Below are positions 32,124 to 42,282 of a stretch of 64,000 nucleotides of DNA, piece after piece (within the stretch, counting starts at the first letter, position 1; each line of letters begins with the position of its first letter). The translations under genes were made by a program, and so were the position numbers. Source of the DNA: Microbaculum sp051390635. Lineage in GTDB: Bacteria; Pseudomonadota; Alphaproteobacteria; Rhizobiales; Tepidamorphaceae. The notes below the pieces were generated by a model. The model was not told the DNA's origin and searched no databases. It saw only the letters and a program-made list of their open reading frames with translations. The stretch spans positions 930,001 through 994,000 of the forward strand of contig NZ_JBPODT010000002.1 in the NCBI RefSeq assembly GCF_051390635.1, written 5' to 3'.

Positions 32124-32501
32124 CGTTTGGTTGTTCCCGCGCCACATCCCGCTCCGGGTTTTGTTGCAGTTTCGCAACACGGCGTGAGGGAAATACAACC
32201 TATTAACCGCAATCGGACATCCGCCGCTATTGCGCCACAAACGCCGGCGATTGAGATAAGGCCTTGTGGTCAAGGTCGTTTCGCGCGGCGTCGCGCCGCA
32301 GGCTTTATTCGCCGCCGGGGTGAGACCCGCCGAAGCGCCGGACACGGGGCCTTGCGTTGGTTTCGGACGCCATGGCACTGAGCGAGCCGCAAGAGATTTG
32401 AGATTGCCGGAAGAGGGCAGTGGAACGAGTGCCTCGACGGTGCGGTCTTCGCGCGATAACCGCAGCGACGCGCCTGAAAGGGTCGGTAGAAGTGGCAGGC
32501 T
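32124..32501 (+). other. 378-base intergenic region before the ExoR-like gene
   Basis: No gene is seen. It carries a small GTTGC/GCAAC hairpin (about 32163-32178) and a GCGGCG/CGCCGC hairpin (about 32286-32300), so the ExoR-like mRNA may have a structured leader. I recognise no known riboswitch or small RNA. Confidence 0.5.
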
Positions 32502-33308
32502 ATGTGGACCGTTAAGTTCGTAGCAGCAGGAGTTGTCACCGCCGCGGTGTTTGCCGCCGCTCCGGCGCGCGCGCTGGATCCCTCGCTGCCGCTTGCCCCC
32601 GATGCCTCGCCGGTCGACGCATTCCGCATGGGCGCCGAGCTGTACAGCTCAGGCGACCGCACCTCCGCCTTCAACGCCTTTGAATTCGCCGCCTCCAAGG
32701 GCCATGCGATCGCCCAGTGGAAGCTCGGCAAGATGTACGCCGAGGGCGATGGCGTGCAGGAGGACGACTACAAGGCGTTCCAGATGTTCTCGGCGATCGC
32801 CGACGAACACGCCGACGACAATCCCTATACGCCGTCGGCACGCGTCGTCGCCGACGCTTTCGTCAATCTCGCCAACTACTACAAGACGGGCATCGCCAAT
32901 GCCGGCATCAAGCCCGATGTCGGCCGCGCCGTTGACCTGTTTACCCACGCGGCGACCTATTTCGGCGACGCCGACGCCCAGTACAATCTGGCCAGGATCT
33001 ATCTCGACGGCGAGGGCGGTGTCGGCTCCGATCCGGTTCGCGCCGTACGCTGGCTGAGCCTTGCGGCCCGCAAGAACCATGTCGCCGCCCAGGCGGCCCT
33101 CGGCGAGGTGCTGATTTACGGCAACGGCGTCCGTCCGCTGCCGGAGAAGGGCTATATGTGGATCGTCGTCGCCCGCGAGAATGCGACGCCGAAGAACCGT
33201 GACTGGGTTCTCGCGGTCGACCACAGGGTCAGCGCGGTTCTGACTGACGATCAGAAGGCCGTAGGCTCCGCGCTCGCCCAGTCCTGGATCGACAAGACCA
33301 GGAACTGA
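32502..33308 (+). CDS. exoR: Exported Sel1-repeat protein, ExoR-like
   Basis: A 268-residue protein with a signal peptide (VKFVAAGVVTAAVFAAAPARA, cleaved before LDPSLP). Sel1 repeats run through the mature part: AFRMGAELYSSGDRTSAFNA, AQWKLGKMYAEGDGVQEDDY, VNLANYYKTGI, AQYNLARIYLDGEGG and AQAALGEVLIYGNG. In rhizobia ExoR is a periplasmic Sel1 protein of the same length that inhibits the ExoS/ChvI two-component system controlling exopolysaccharide and motility. Neighbourhood (xthA, erpA, dgt, argS) also fits rhizobial exoR. No ExoS/ChvI is in the window, so the functional assignment is by similarity and context. Confidence 0.75.
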   Translation: MWTVKFVAAGVVTAAVFAAAPARALDPSLPLAPDASPVDAFRMGAELYSSGDRTSAFNAFEFAASKGHAIAQWKLGKMYAEGDGVQEDDYKAFQMFSAIADEHADDNPYTPSARVVADAFVNLANYYKTGIANAGIKPDVGRAVDLFTHAATYFGDADAQYNLARIYLDGEGGVGSDPVRAVRWLSLAARKNHVAAQAALGEVLIYGNGVRPLPEKGYMWIVVARENATPKNRDWVLAVDHRVSAVLTDDQKAVGSALAQSWIDKTRN

Positions 33309-33385
33309 CGCTCCCGATCGGTGCGGGCGACCAGTGCCGGGCCGAACCGCCGGACAAGCGGGATCGGCCGGTGCCGACTGCGGCG

Positions 33386-34169
<784 letters not shown>

Positions 34170-34293
34170 CGCTTCCCCACTTGCCGGTCACGTCTCCACG
34201 CGTCAGGCAGGGCCCCGCGTGCCAGTCACCGATATGCATACGCGCAGGACGTCCCGGGCGAAACCGCCTGCGAAATCCGTCCACCGTGTGTTT

Positions 34294-34635
34294 TTAAATG
34301 GAGAAGGATGTACCACAGCCGCAGGCGGCCGTGGCGTGCGGGTTTCTGACCTGGAAGGAGGCGCCGATCAGATCGTCGACGAAATCGATCTCGGAACCGG
34401 ACATGTACATCAGCGACACCGAATCGATGAACACCTGTACACCGTTCTTCTCGATGACCACGTCATCCTCGCCGCGATCGGTTTCGAGCTCGAATCCGTA
34501 CTGGAAGCCGGAACAGCCGCCGCCGGAAACGCTGACGCGCAGGGCGGATTTCTCCGGATCCTTGGCGAGGATCTGGGCGATCCGGCGCGCGGCGCGGTCT
34601 GTTACGGTTACGGTATTGTCTTGCGTGTCCAGCAT
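34294..34635 (-). CDS. erpA: Iron-sulfur cluster insertion protein ErpA (A-type carrier)
   Basis: A 113-residue A-type Fe-S carrier. The three conserved cysteines are in GGGCSGFQYGFE and the C-terminal ACGCGTSFSI. TVTDRAARRIAQIL at the N-terminus and VQVFIDSVSLMYMSGSEIDFVD (core VFIDSVSLMYMSGSEID) fit the family. A-type carriers hand [4Fe-4S] or [2Fe-2S] clusters to apo-enzymes; IlvD encoded nearby is one possible client (inference). ATG 34635 is the natural start; the much longer open frame upstream is the antisense of dgt. It is divergent from dgt with a 51-base gap. Confidence 0.95.
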   Translation of the reverse strand: MLDTQDNTVTVTDRAARRIAQILAKDPEKSALRVSVSGGGCSGFQYGFELETDRGEDDVVIEKNGVQVFIDSVSLMYMSGSEIDFVDDLIGASFQVRNPHATAACGCGTSFSI

Positions 34636-34686
34636 GTATCGCTCTCCAGACGGACCCCGGAGGGGCTCCGCGTGTGGTCTTAAGGT

Positions 34687-35913
34687 ATGAAGCAGCCGAC
34701 GACTGTCAATCCACCCACCGAATTGCTGGCACCTTACGCCTGCGATCCGGCGCACAGCCGCGGACGGCTGCACGCCGAGCCGGTGAGCCCGACGCGCACC
34801 GAATTCCAGCGTGACCGCGACCGCATCATCCATTCGACGGCGTTCCGCCGGCTCCAGTACAAGACCCAGGTCTTCATCTATCACGAGGGCGATCACTACC
34901 GGACGCGCCTGACCCACACGCTCGAGGTCTCGCAACTCGCCCGAGCGCTGGCGCGCAGCCTTCGCGTCGACGAGGACCTCGCCGAGGCCGTCGCGCTCGC
35001 CCACGACCTGGGCCATCCGCCGTTCGGCCACGCCGGCGAGCGGGCGCTGGATCGGGCGATGGCACCCTTCGGCGGGTTCGACCACAACGCGCAGAGCCTG
35101 CGCGCGGTGACGCAACTGGAGCGTCGCTATGCCGAATTCGACGGCCTGAACCTCAGCTGGGAGGCCGTCGAGGGGATCGTCAAGCACAACGGCCCGCTGA
35201 TCGACGCCGGCGGCAACGCGATCGGTGCCTACGCCAAATCCGGCGTGCCCGAGCCGATCCTCGACTACAACACGGAGCAGGAGCTCGGCCTGCACCTCCA
35301 TGCCGGCATCGAGGCGCAGGCCGCCGCGCTCGCCGACGATATCGCCTACAACAGCCACGACACCGACGACGGCCTGCGCGCCGGCCTGTTCGAGATCGCG
35401 GAGGTGGAGGAGGCGGTGCCGTTCCTCCGGCAGATCGTCGCCGAGGTGCGCGGGCGATATCCGGGCCTTGAGCGCAACCGGCTGATCCACGAGACCACGC
35501 GCCGTGTGATCACCCGGCTCGTCGAAGACGCGTTGACGGAATCGATGCGCCGGGTCGCGTCGCGCGACCCGCGGTCGCCCGAGGCCGTGCGCGCCGCCGG
35601 CCACCAGCTCGTCGCGTTCAGCGAAGACATGACGGCTTCTCTGCGCGACCTGCGCGCCTTCCTGTTCACGCGAATGTACCGTCACAGTCGGGTAAATCGG
35701 GTGATGGGCGAGGCGGAGCGGGCGGTCGAGCGGATTTTCGCCGAGCTTCTTGCCCGTCCCGATCGCCTGCCGGCGGAGTGGGCGCATGCCTGCGAGGCGA
35801 CCGATCGGACGCATCGCGCCCGCATCGTTGCCGACTATATCGCCGGCATGACCGACCGTTTCGCCCTGATCGAACACCGGCGCCTGTTTGACGAGGCGCC
35901 GGAATTGCGCTAG
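34687..35913 (+). CDS. dgt: Deoxyguanosinetriphosphate triphosphohydrolase-like protein
   Basis: A 408-residue HD-domain dNTPase. HD-superfamily residues are in RTRLTHTLEVSQLARALARS and ALAHDLGHPPFGHAGERALD; YNSHDTDDGLRAGLF carries the later metal ligands. The early RDRDRIIHSTAFRRLQYKTQ is typical of the Dgt-like type 2 group. Enzymes of the family hydrolyse dNTPs to nucleoside and triphosphate and so limit dNTP pools. It is followed by argS after 52 bases, an order conserved in Rhizobiales. Confidence 0.94.
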   Translation: MKQPTTVNPPTELLAPYACDPAHSRGRLHAEPVSPTRTEFQRDRDRIIHSTAFRRLQYKTQVFIYHEGDHYRTRLTHTLEVSQLARALARSLRVDEDLAEAVALAHDLGHPPFGHAGERALDRAMAPFGGFDHNAQSLRAVTQLERRYAEFDGLNLSWEAVEGIVKHNGPLIDAGGNAIGAYAKSGVPEPILDYNTEQELGLHLHAGIEAQAAALADDIAYNSHDTDDGLRAGLFEIAEVEEAVPFLRQIVAEVRGRYPGLERNRLIHETTRRVITRLVEDALTESMRRVASRDPRSPEAVRAAGHQLVAFSEDMTASLRDLRAFLFTRMYRHSRVNRVMGEAERAVERIFAELLARPDRLPAEWAHACEATDRTHRARIVADYIAGMTDRFALIEHRRLFDEAPELR

Positions 35914-35965
35914 GCGGCGCGCGCCGTTCGGAAATCCGGCGGGCAATCTGGGAAAGCTCTGAAGT

Positions 35966-37723
35966 ATGGATGTATTCGGCGATTTCACGGGCCGGGTCGT
36001 CGGCGCCGTCGAGGCCCTGACGGCCGAAGGCGTATTGCCGGCCGGCATCGACACCTCGCGGGTGGTGGTCGAGCCACCGCGCGATCCGAGCCACGGCGAC
36101 CTGGCGACGAACGCGGCGATGGTGCTGGCCAGGGACGCCAAGGCGAAGCCGCGCGATATCGCCGAAAAGCTGGCCGAACGTCTGCGCGCGTCCGGAGACG
36201 TGGTGTCGGTCGATGTCGCCGGCCCCGGCTTCGTCAACCTGACGCTGAGCGACGATTACTGGCGCGCGGGCCTTGATGCGCTGGTCCGGGCCGGCGGCGA
36301 CTACGGTCGCAGCGGCATCGGCAAGGGCGAGGCGGTCAACGTCGAGTTCGTCTCGGCCAATCCGACCGGCCCGATGCATGTCGGCCATTGCCGTGGCGCC
36401 GTCTTCGGCGACGCGCTCGCCGGGCTGCTGCAGTTCGCCGGCTTCGACGTCTCCCGCGAATACTACATCAATGACGCCGGCTCGCAGATCGACACGCTCG
36501 CCCGCTCCGCCTTCCTGCGCTATCGCGAGGCGCTGGGCGAAGACGTCGGCGCGATCCCCGAAGGGCTCTATCCCGGCGACTACCTGGTTCCGGTCGGCAA
36601 GGCGCTGTCCGACGAGTACGGCAGGGGGCTGCTGGAGAAACCGGAAGCGGAATGGCTGCCGATCATCCGCGATTTCGCCATCGACGCGATGATGGTGATG
36701 ATCCGCGACGATCTCGCCGCCCTCGGCATCGTCCATGACGTTTTCTATTCCGAGCGATCCCTGTCGAAGCCGGTCGACAAGATCGCCGAGACGATCGCCG
36801 ATCTGCGCGGCCGCGGGCTCGTCTACCAGGGACGGCTGCCGCCGCCCAAGGGGCAGTTGCCGGACGACTGGGAGGATCGGGAGCAGACCCTGTTCCGGTC
36901 CACCGATTTCGGCGACGACGTCGATCGCGCACTGATGAAATCGGATGGCAGCTACACCTATTTCGCGTCCGACATTGCCTATCACCGCGACAAGTACGAG
37001 CGCGGCTTCCTGGCCATGATCAACGTGCTCGGCGCCGATCATGGCGGCTACGTCAAGCGGCTGCAGGCCGCGGTCAAGGCTGTCAGCGACAACAAGGCAT
37101 CGCTCGACGTGAAGCTCTGCCAGCTCGTCAAGCTGTTCCGCGGCGGCCAGCCGGTGAAGATGTCGAAGCGGGCAGGGGAATTCGTGACCCTGCGCGATGT
37201 GGTCGACGAGGTCGGCCGCGACGTCGTTCGCTTCATCATGCTGACGCGAAAGAACGATGCGCCGCTCGATTTCGATTTCGAGAAGGTGCAGGAGCAGTCG
37301 AAGGACAACCCGGTCTTCTACGTGCAGTACGCGCACGCCCGGGCGCATTCGGTGTTCCGCAACGCTGCCGAGGTCTATCCCGACATCGCGTTTCCGATGG
37401 AAACCCCTGGTCCAGAGGGGCTTTTGGCGCTCTCCGATCCGTTCGAACTGGCACTGATCAGGACGCTCGCCACGTTCCCGCGCGTCGTCGAAACGGCGGC
37501 GCTCGCCCATGAGCCGCACCGCATCGCATTCTACCTGTACGACCTTGCCAGCGCGTTTCATGGTTTATGGAATCGAGGCAAGGACTTGCCACAATTACGC
37601 TTTATTAACGCAGAAGACAGAGCTTCAACCATGGCTCGACTGACACTGGTGCAAGCCGTCGCGTTGGTGATTTCGTCCGGATTGGGCATGCTCGGCGTCG
37701 AGCCGCTCGAAGAAATGCGTTGA
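35966..37723 (+). CDS. argS: Arginyl-tRNA synthetase
   Basis: A 585-residue class I synthetase. The N-terminal Add1 domain has PRDPSHGDLATNAAMVLA; the HIGH region is VSANPTGPMHVGHCRGAVFG; KMSKR stands in QPVKMSKRAGEFVTLRDVV; the C-terminal DALR domain contains VQYAHARAHSVFRNA and ends RLTLVQAVALVISSGLGML. Length fits bacterial ArgRS. The SPOR protein gene follows after 70 bases. Confidence 0.97.
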   Translation: MDVFGDFTGRVVGAVEALTAEGVLPAGIDTSRVVVEPPRDPSHGDLATNAAMVLARDAKAKPRDIAEKLAERLRASGDVVSVDVAGPGFVNLTLSDDYWRAGLDALVRAGGDYGRSGIGKGEAVNVEFVSANPTGPMHVGHCRGAVFGDALAGLLQFAGFDVSREYYINDAGSQIDTLARSAFLRYREALGEDVGAIPEGLYPGDYLVPVGKALSDEYGRGLLEKPEAEWLPIIRDFAIDAMMVMIRDDLAALGIVHDVFYSERSLSKPVDKIAETIADLRGRGLVYQGRLPPPKGQLPDDWEDREQTLFRSTDFGDDVDRALMKSDGSYTYFASDIAYHRDKYERGFLAMINVLGADHGGYVKRLQAAVKAVSDNKASLDVKLCQLVKLFRGGQPVKMSKRAGEFVTLRDVVDEVGRDVVRFIMLTRKNDAPLDFDFEKVQEQSKDNPVFYVQYAHARAHSVFRNAAEVYPDIAFPMETPGPEGLLALSDPFELALIRTLATFPRVVETAALAHEPHRIAFYLYDLASAFHGLWNRGKDLPQLRFINAEDRASTMARLTLVQAVALVISSGLGMLGVEPLEEMR

Positions 37724-37793
37724 AACACGCTGCCCGTCCGACAAGGATGATTAACCGACCCATTCGCGACAACAATGCGAGATAGGGCGACGA

Positions 37794-39671
37794 ATGTCGG
37801 ATACGCGCTACCCGAAGCGTTCCGTACCTGGGGAATACGACGAACTGGCGGATACGCCGTCGCGCAGCAGTGACCTGCCAGCGGACGATCCGCTAGCGGA
37901 GCTTGCACGCCTTATCGACGAGGATCCGTTCGCCGATTTCAACCGGCGCAGACGGGAGCCGTCCGTGTCGCCGGAAACCGACCGGCAGGCCTACGGGACG
38001 CACCGGGTCGAAGCCGAATCGCAGGCCGAAGTCGAATCCGACGATCCGGGCGAAGCCTATGACGCCGGATACGTGCAGCCGATCGAGCCTGGACCGGCTG
38101 CTGGCGACGATATTGCGGACGCGACGGATTATGATCGCGAGTCCACGGAACGCCTCTATGCCGATCTCGCCGCCGCGAGCCAACGGGTAGAGCCGACGTT
38201 CGGCGGGGATTATCGCCAGCACGATACTTATGACGAACCGGTGCCGCAGGATCAGGCCTGGCCGGCAGACGAATACGAATCGCCTTCGCAGGCGCCCCAA
38301 TCCGCCCAGCCGCCCTATCCGCAGGGCCATACCATTCATCGCGCGCCCGCTGAGCAACCCGACCCCTATCAGGCAGCGCCGGACTATTCCGATCAGGAGC
38401 AGTACGCGGCCGCGCCGGAGCTGCGTCCGGCCAACTACGAGGACGACGTCTACACGGAATCCGAGCCCGTTTATGACGAGTCCGGACATATCCCGCCCTA
38501 TGAAGGCGAAGTCCCGGTCGAGCCGGAGGGGCGCCGAAAAGGAACGATGATCGTTGCCGGCCTTCTCGGTCTGATCGTCCTCGGCGGCGCGTCGGCGCTG
38601 CTTTATCGCGGCATTTTCGGAGACGGCGACAGCGGGCCGCCGCCGGTCATTCGGGCCGACAGCGCTCCGTCGAAGCTGGAGCCGGAAAAGACCGGTGCCG
38701 ACGAGGCCCCGCAACAGGGCAAGCTCGTATACGACCGAGTCGGCGGCAATGCCGGGAACGACGAGGCCAGGCTCGTTTCGCGTGAGGAGCCGGTAGCCGA
38801 CGTTGGTGGTCGCCAGGTTCGTGTCATCGATCCGAACCAGGGGCAGGCACAGGCGCAGGGCGCCGGTTTGCGCGGCACCACGCCGACCAGCGATTCGCCG
38901 GCCGATAGCGCCGCGGGCGAGGAACTGCCCAAGCGCGTCCGCACCGTCGTCGTCAAGCCGGACGGCACGATCGTCGGCGAGATAGAGGCACCGAAGCCGG
39001 CCGAGCCGCTGCAGCCCGCGCCGCTTCCCGGCACGCCGCAGCCCGCCGCGCCCGAGCAGGCCGCGGTCACGGAAACCCAGCAGACCACGACATCCGGTGT
39101 GCCTATTCCCGAACCGAAGCCCGCCGAGCTGGCGAGCGCGCAGCCGGCCGCCGTTCAGGCGGCACCTGCGCCCGCGGCACCGGCACCAGCTCCGGCACCC
39201 TCGGCAACTCGGAACCCGCCCGGCGCCAGTTTCGTGCCGCCGGCGGCCCCGGCGCCGGCGCAGCCGCAGTCCGGTCAACCGCTTCAGCTCAACCCGAATG
39301 TTGCCGCCACCCTTCCGACAACGCGGAACAACGCCGCCCCTGCGGCCGCGCCGGCACAAAGGACCACGACGGCCGCGGCACCGAGCCACCCGGCCGAAGC
39401 ACAAACGACGACATTCCCGCCGGGATCCTATGTCGTTCAGGTCGCGGCCAGCCGCAGCGAGCAGGACGCACGCGGGACGGCGACGTCGATCAGTCAGCGC
39501 TACAGTGGCCAGCTTGCCGGTTATTCACCGGCGGTGGAACGCGCCGACCTCGGCGATCGCGGAATCTATTATCGTGTCGGCGTCGGTCCGATGAGAAGCC
39601 AGGGCGATGCTAACGCTCTGTGTTCAAAGCTGAAATCCGCCGGATTGGACTGCTTCGTGCGTCGCAATTGA
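37794..39671 (+). CDS. SPOR-domain membrane protein with long disordered segments
   Basis: A 625-residue single-pass protein. Residues 1-245 are acidic and Tyr/Gln/Pro-rich cytoplasmic sequence; one transmembrane helix follows (MIVAGLLGLIVLGGASALLY, about 252-271); then comes a long Pro/Ala/Thr-rich periplasmic linker; and residues about 540-625 form an SPOR domain (GSYVVQVAASRSEQDARGTA, ending NALCSKLKSAGLDCFVRRN). SPOR domains bind denuded septal peptidoglycan, so a divisome role is likely. NagZ, which degrades muropeptides, is encoded next. Low-complexity composition means length will vary between relatives. Confidence 0.9.
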   Translation: MSDTRYPKRSVPGEYDELADTPSRSSDLPADDPLAELARLIDEDPFADFNRRRREPSVSPETDRQAYGTHRVEAESQAEVESDDPGEAYDAGYVQPIEPGPAAGDDIADATDYDRESTERLYADLAAASQRVEPTFGGDYRQHDTYDEPVPQDQAWPADEYESPSQAPQSAQPPYPQGHTIHRAPAEQPDPYQAAPDYSDQEQYAAAPELRPANYEDDVYTESEPVYDESGHIPPYEGEVPVEPEGRRKGTMIVAGLLGLIVLGGASALLYRGIFGDGDSGPPPVIRADSAPSKLEPEKTGADEAPQQGKLVYDRVGGNAGNDEARLVSREEPVADVGGRQVRVIDPNQGQAQAQGAGLRGTTPTSDSPADSAAGEELPKRVRTVVVKPDGTIVGEIEAPKPAEPLQPAPLPGTPQPAAPEQAAVTETQQTTTSGVPIPEPKPAELASAQPAAVQAAPAPAAPAPAPAPSATRNPPGASFVPPAAPAPAQPQSGQPLQLNPNVAATLPTTRNNAAPAAAPAQRTTTAAAPSHPAEAQTTTFPPGSYVVQVAASRSEQDARGTATSISQRYSGQLAGYSPAVERADLGDRGIYYRVGVGPMRSQGDANALCSKLKSAGLDCFVRRN

Positions 39672-39697
39672 GGGGTGGCCGGTTCGCCGGCCCTCCC
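39672..39697 (+). terminator. GC-rich TTCG hairpin after the SPOR gene
   Basis: GGCCGG-TTCG-CCGGCC with flanking GGG/CCC pairs forms a strong hairpin at the stop codon. No T-run follows; it may stabilise the mRNA end or partly terminate before nagZ. Confidence 0.35.
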
Positions 39698-39750
39698 GAT
39701 CCGGAAACGATCCGGTTGACCGGGCCTCTGGCGGGGGCTAATCCGCCGCT

Positions 39751-40779
39751 ATGGCAGCGAGAGCCTTCATTTCCGGATGTGCCGGCCCGGAGCTGATGCC
39801 GGCGGAGCACGATTTCTTCGCCAGCACCGATCCGTGGGGTCTGATCCTGTTCGCGCGCAACTGCGTCGACAAGGAGCAGATCCGCGCGCTGGTCGCCGAT
39901 TTCCGGCGCGCCGTGGGACGTCCCGACGCGCCGGTGCTGATCGATCAGGAAGGCGGGCGGGTCCAGCGGCTGCGTCCGCCGATCTGGACCGACTATCCTT
40001 CGGCAGACGTAATCGCACGGATCCGCGAGCGCGACGCAAACGCCGGAAAACGGGCGGCGTGGCTGCTCGGCCGCCTGATCGGCGAAGAGCTAATCGATCT
40101 CGGCATAACCGTCGATTGCGTTCCCGTCCTCGATATCCGCCTGCCGGCGACGCACGACGTGATCGGCGACCGATCCTTCGGTCGCGAACCGGCGGCCATC
40201 GTTGAACTGGCGGGGGCTAAGACCGAAGGCGTATCCGCCGCCGGGGTCGCCCCAATCATGAAGCACATACCCGGCCACGGACGCGCGGGCGCCGACAGCC
40301 ACTTCGACCTTCCAGTGGTCGACTGCGCGCGGGAGGAACTGGAACGCACCGACTTCGAGCCCTTCCGCTGCCTGGCGGGACTGCCGATGGCTATGACAGC
40401 GCATGTCGTTTACGCCGACATAGACAATAAGGCGCCGGCGACCCTGTCGCCCGTTCTCGTAAATGATATCATCCGTGGGACGATTGGCTTCGACGGGCTG
40501 TTGATGACGGACGACCTGTCCATGGGCGCGCTTTCGGGCACGCTGGAGGAGCGAACCGTCAGGGCTTTCCAGGCCGGTTGCGATATGGCCTTGCACTGCA
40601 ACGGGGACCTCGACGAGATGGTGGCGGTCGCGTCCAGAACGCCGGAATTGTCAGGGCGCGCCGCGGAGCGCGCCGCGGGTGCACTCGTCTGGGCGAAGCG
40701 CGAGCCATGCGATATCGCGGCGGCTCGCGACGAGTTTCTCGCCTTGCTCGATCTGGCGGCCGGGGCGGGGGAGGCCTAG
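39751..40779 (+). CDS. nagZ: Beta-N-acetylhexosaminidase NagZ
   Basis: A 342-residue family 3 glycosidase of peptidoglycan recycling that removes GlcNAc from GlcNAc-anhydroMurNAc peptides in the cytosol. DPWGLILFARNCVDKEQIR and VLIDQEGGRVQRLRPP are typical, and the active-site loop with the conserved KHxPGHG is APIMKHIPGHGRAGADSHFD. The catalytic Asp lies in LLMTDDLSMGAL. The stop is 16 bases before scpA. In many bacteria NagZ products control AmpR-type beta-lactamase induction; nothing here shows such a gene. Confidence 0.95.
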   Translation: MAARAFISGCAGPELMPAEHDFFASTDPWGLILFARNCVDKEQIRALVADFRRAVGRPDAPVLIDQEGGRVQRLRPPIWTDYPSADVIARIRERDANAGKRAAWLLGRLIGEELIDLGITVDCVPVLDIRLPATHDVIGDRSFGREPAAIVELAGAKTEGVSAAGVAPIMKHIPGHGRAGADSHFDLPVVDCAREELERTDFEPFRCLAGLPMAMTAHVVYADIDNKAPATLSPVLVNDIIRGTIGFDGLLMTDDLSMGALSGTLEERTVRAFQAGCDMALHCNGDLDEMVAVASRTPELSGRAAERAAGALVWAKREPCDIAAARDEFLALLDLAAGAGEA

Positions 40780-40795
40780 TGGCCGGGGCGTCTCC

Positions 40796-41590
40796 ATGAC
40801 GGACAAGGGCGCCGATCTCTGGGCCGAAACGTCGGAGCGCATCCCGCAACCCGATGCGGAGGCGTTCCTGGTCGACGTCGAGGGCTTCGAAGGGCCGCTG
40901 GACCTGCTCCTGGCTCTGGCCCGCTCACAGAAGGTCGATCTGGCCAAGATCTCGATCCTGGCGCTTGCCGATCAATATGTGGCTTTCATCAACGAGGCGC
41001 GCCGGCTGCGGCTGGAACTCGCAGCCGACTATCTGGTGATGGCCGCCTGGCTCGCCTATCTGAAGTCACGTCTGCTGCTGCCGAAACAGGCCGATGACGA
41101 GGAGCCGACCGGCGAGGAGATGGCCGCAATCCTCGCTTTCCGGCTGCAGCGCCTCGAGGCCATGCGCGACACCGCCGTCAAACTGGTGAACCGAGACAGG
41201 CTGGGCCGCGACGTCTTTCCTCGGGGGCTTCCCGAGGGTATCCGTGTCGAGCGTCGCAATGTCTACCACGCGACCCTGTTCGACCTTCTGAAGGCCTACG
41301 GTGAACAGGCCAGTCAGCATGCCGTTCGCAGGGTCGTTCTGAAGCCGCGCAATGTCGTCTCGTTGAAGGAGGCGCGCGATATCCTCGAACGTCTCGTGGG
41401 TACGATTGGCGCCTGGACGGCGCTCGACGCGCTTGTGGGCGAGTTCATTGCCGATCCGGCGATGCGCCGCACCGCAACCGCCTCGACGTTTTCGGCCAGC
41501 CTGGAACTTTGCCGCGAAGGCGTTCTGGAACTTCGACAGGAAAAAACCTTCGCGCCGATCTATATGAAGGCGCGGGAACCGCGAAAATGA
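40796..41590 (+). CDS. scpA: Segregation and condensation protein A (kleisin)
   Basis: A 264-residue kleisin that bridges SMC heads in the chromosome-condensing complex. The N-terminal part VDVEGFEGPLDLLLALARSQ and KVDLAKISILALADQYVAFI is diagnostic of ScpA, as is AADYLVMAAWLAYLKSRLLL. The C-terminal winged helix ends TFAPIYMKAREPRK. The start ATG 40796 follows nagZ by 16 bases. Its stop overlaps the scpB ATG (ATGA), so the two partners are translationally coupled. Confidence 0.95.
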   Translation: MTDKGADLWAETSERIPQPDAEAFLVDVEGFEGPLDLLLALARSQKVDLAKISILALADQYVAFINEARRLRLELAADYLVMAAWLAYLKSRLLLPKQADDEEPTGEEMAAILAFRLQRLEAMRDTAVKLVNRDRLGRDVFPRGLPEGIRVERRNVYHATLFDLLKAYGEQASQHAVRRVVLKPRNVVSLKEARDILERLVGTIGAWTALDALVGEFIADPAMRRTATASTFSASLELCREGVLELRQEKTFAPIYMKAREPRK

Positions 41591-42282
41591 CGGAAACGAC
41601 CGAAGACAACATCGCCAGCATGACGCCGAGCGAGCGCCGCGAACAGCTGCGCATGCTCGAAGCGCTTCTGTTCGCCGCCGCCGAGCCGCTGGACATCGCC
41701 ACGATCGAGTCGCGCTTGCCCAAGGACGCCGATATCCCGGCGCTGCTGGGCGAACTGCAGGCGGCCTATTCCAGTCGCGGCGTCAATCTGGTGCGTGTAG
41801 GGGACAAGTGGCGTTTCCGCACCGCGGAGGACTTGTCGTTCCTGCTGCGCCGCGATGCCGTCGATCAGCGGCAGCTCTCGCGTGCCGCCCTCGAGACGCT
41901 CGCCATCATCGCCTATCACCAGCCGGTGACGCGTGCCGAGATCGAGGAAATCCGCGGCGTTTCCATCTCCAAGGGGGTGCTGGACGTGCTCATGGAGGCG
42001 GGCTGGGCGCGCATGCGTGGCCGCAGACGCACACCGGGTCGACCGGTCACCTACGGCACGACCGAGGAATTTCTCGATCATTTCGGCCTGGAGTCCCTGC
42101 GCGATCTCCCCGGCGTCGAGGAATTGAAGGGCGCCGGCCTGCTTGACAGCCGCCTGCCGCCGGACTTCAAGGTGCCGACGCCGTCCGACGGCGACGCCCT
42201 GGCGGAAGACGAAGATCCGCTCGAGGAAGAAGACGAACTCGCATTCGGCGAGGATTTCGCCGAGTGCGAGGAGGAGCGTTGA
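41587..42282 (+). CDS. scpB: Segregation and condensation protein B
   Basis: A 231-residue ScpB, the winged-helix partner that dimerises on ScpA in the SMC-ScpAB complex. MLEALLFAAAEPLDIATIES opens the first winged helix; AALETLAIIAYHQPVTRAEI and GRRRTPGRPVTYGTTEEFLD (with FGLESLRDLPG) define the second. The C-terminal 35 residues are strongly acidic (EDEDPLEEEDELAFGEDF). It overlaps scpA at the start and the ABC ATPase gene at the end (TGATG). Confidence 0.95.
   Translation: MTETTEDNIASMTPSERREQLRMLEALLFAAAEPLDIATIESRLPKDADIPALLGELQAAYSSRGVNLVRVGDKWRFRTAEDLSFLLRRDAVDQRQLSRAALETLAIIAYHQPVTRAEIEEIRGVSISKGVLDVLMEAGWARMRGRRRTPGRPVTYGTTEEFLDHFGLESLRDLPGVEELKGAGLLDSRLPPDFKVPTPSDGDALAEDEDPLEEEDELAFGEDFAECEEER

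Noticed and set aside
34294..36237. 647-codon frame reaching from erpA across dgt
   Set aside because: Only the last 113 codons (erpA) have homology and a good start; the rest is antisense to dgt and argS.
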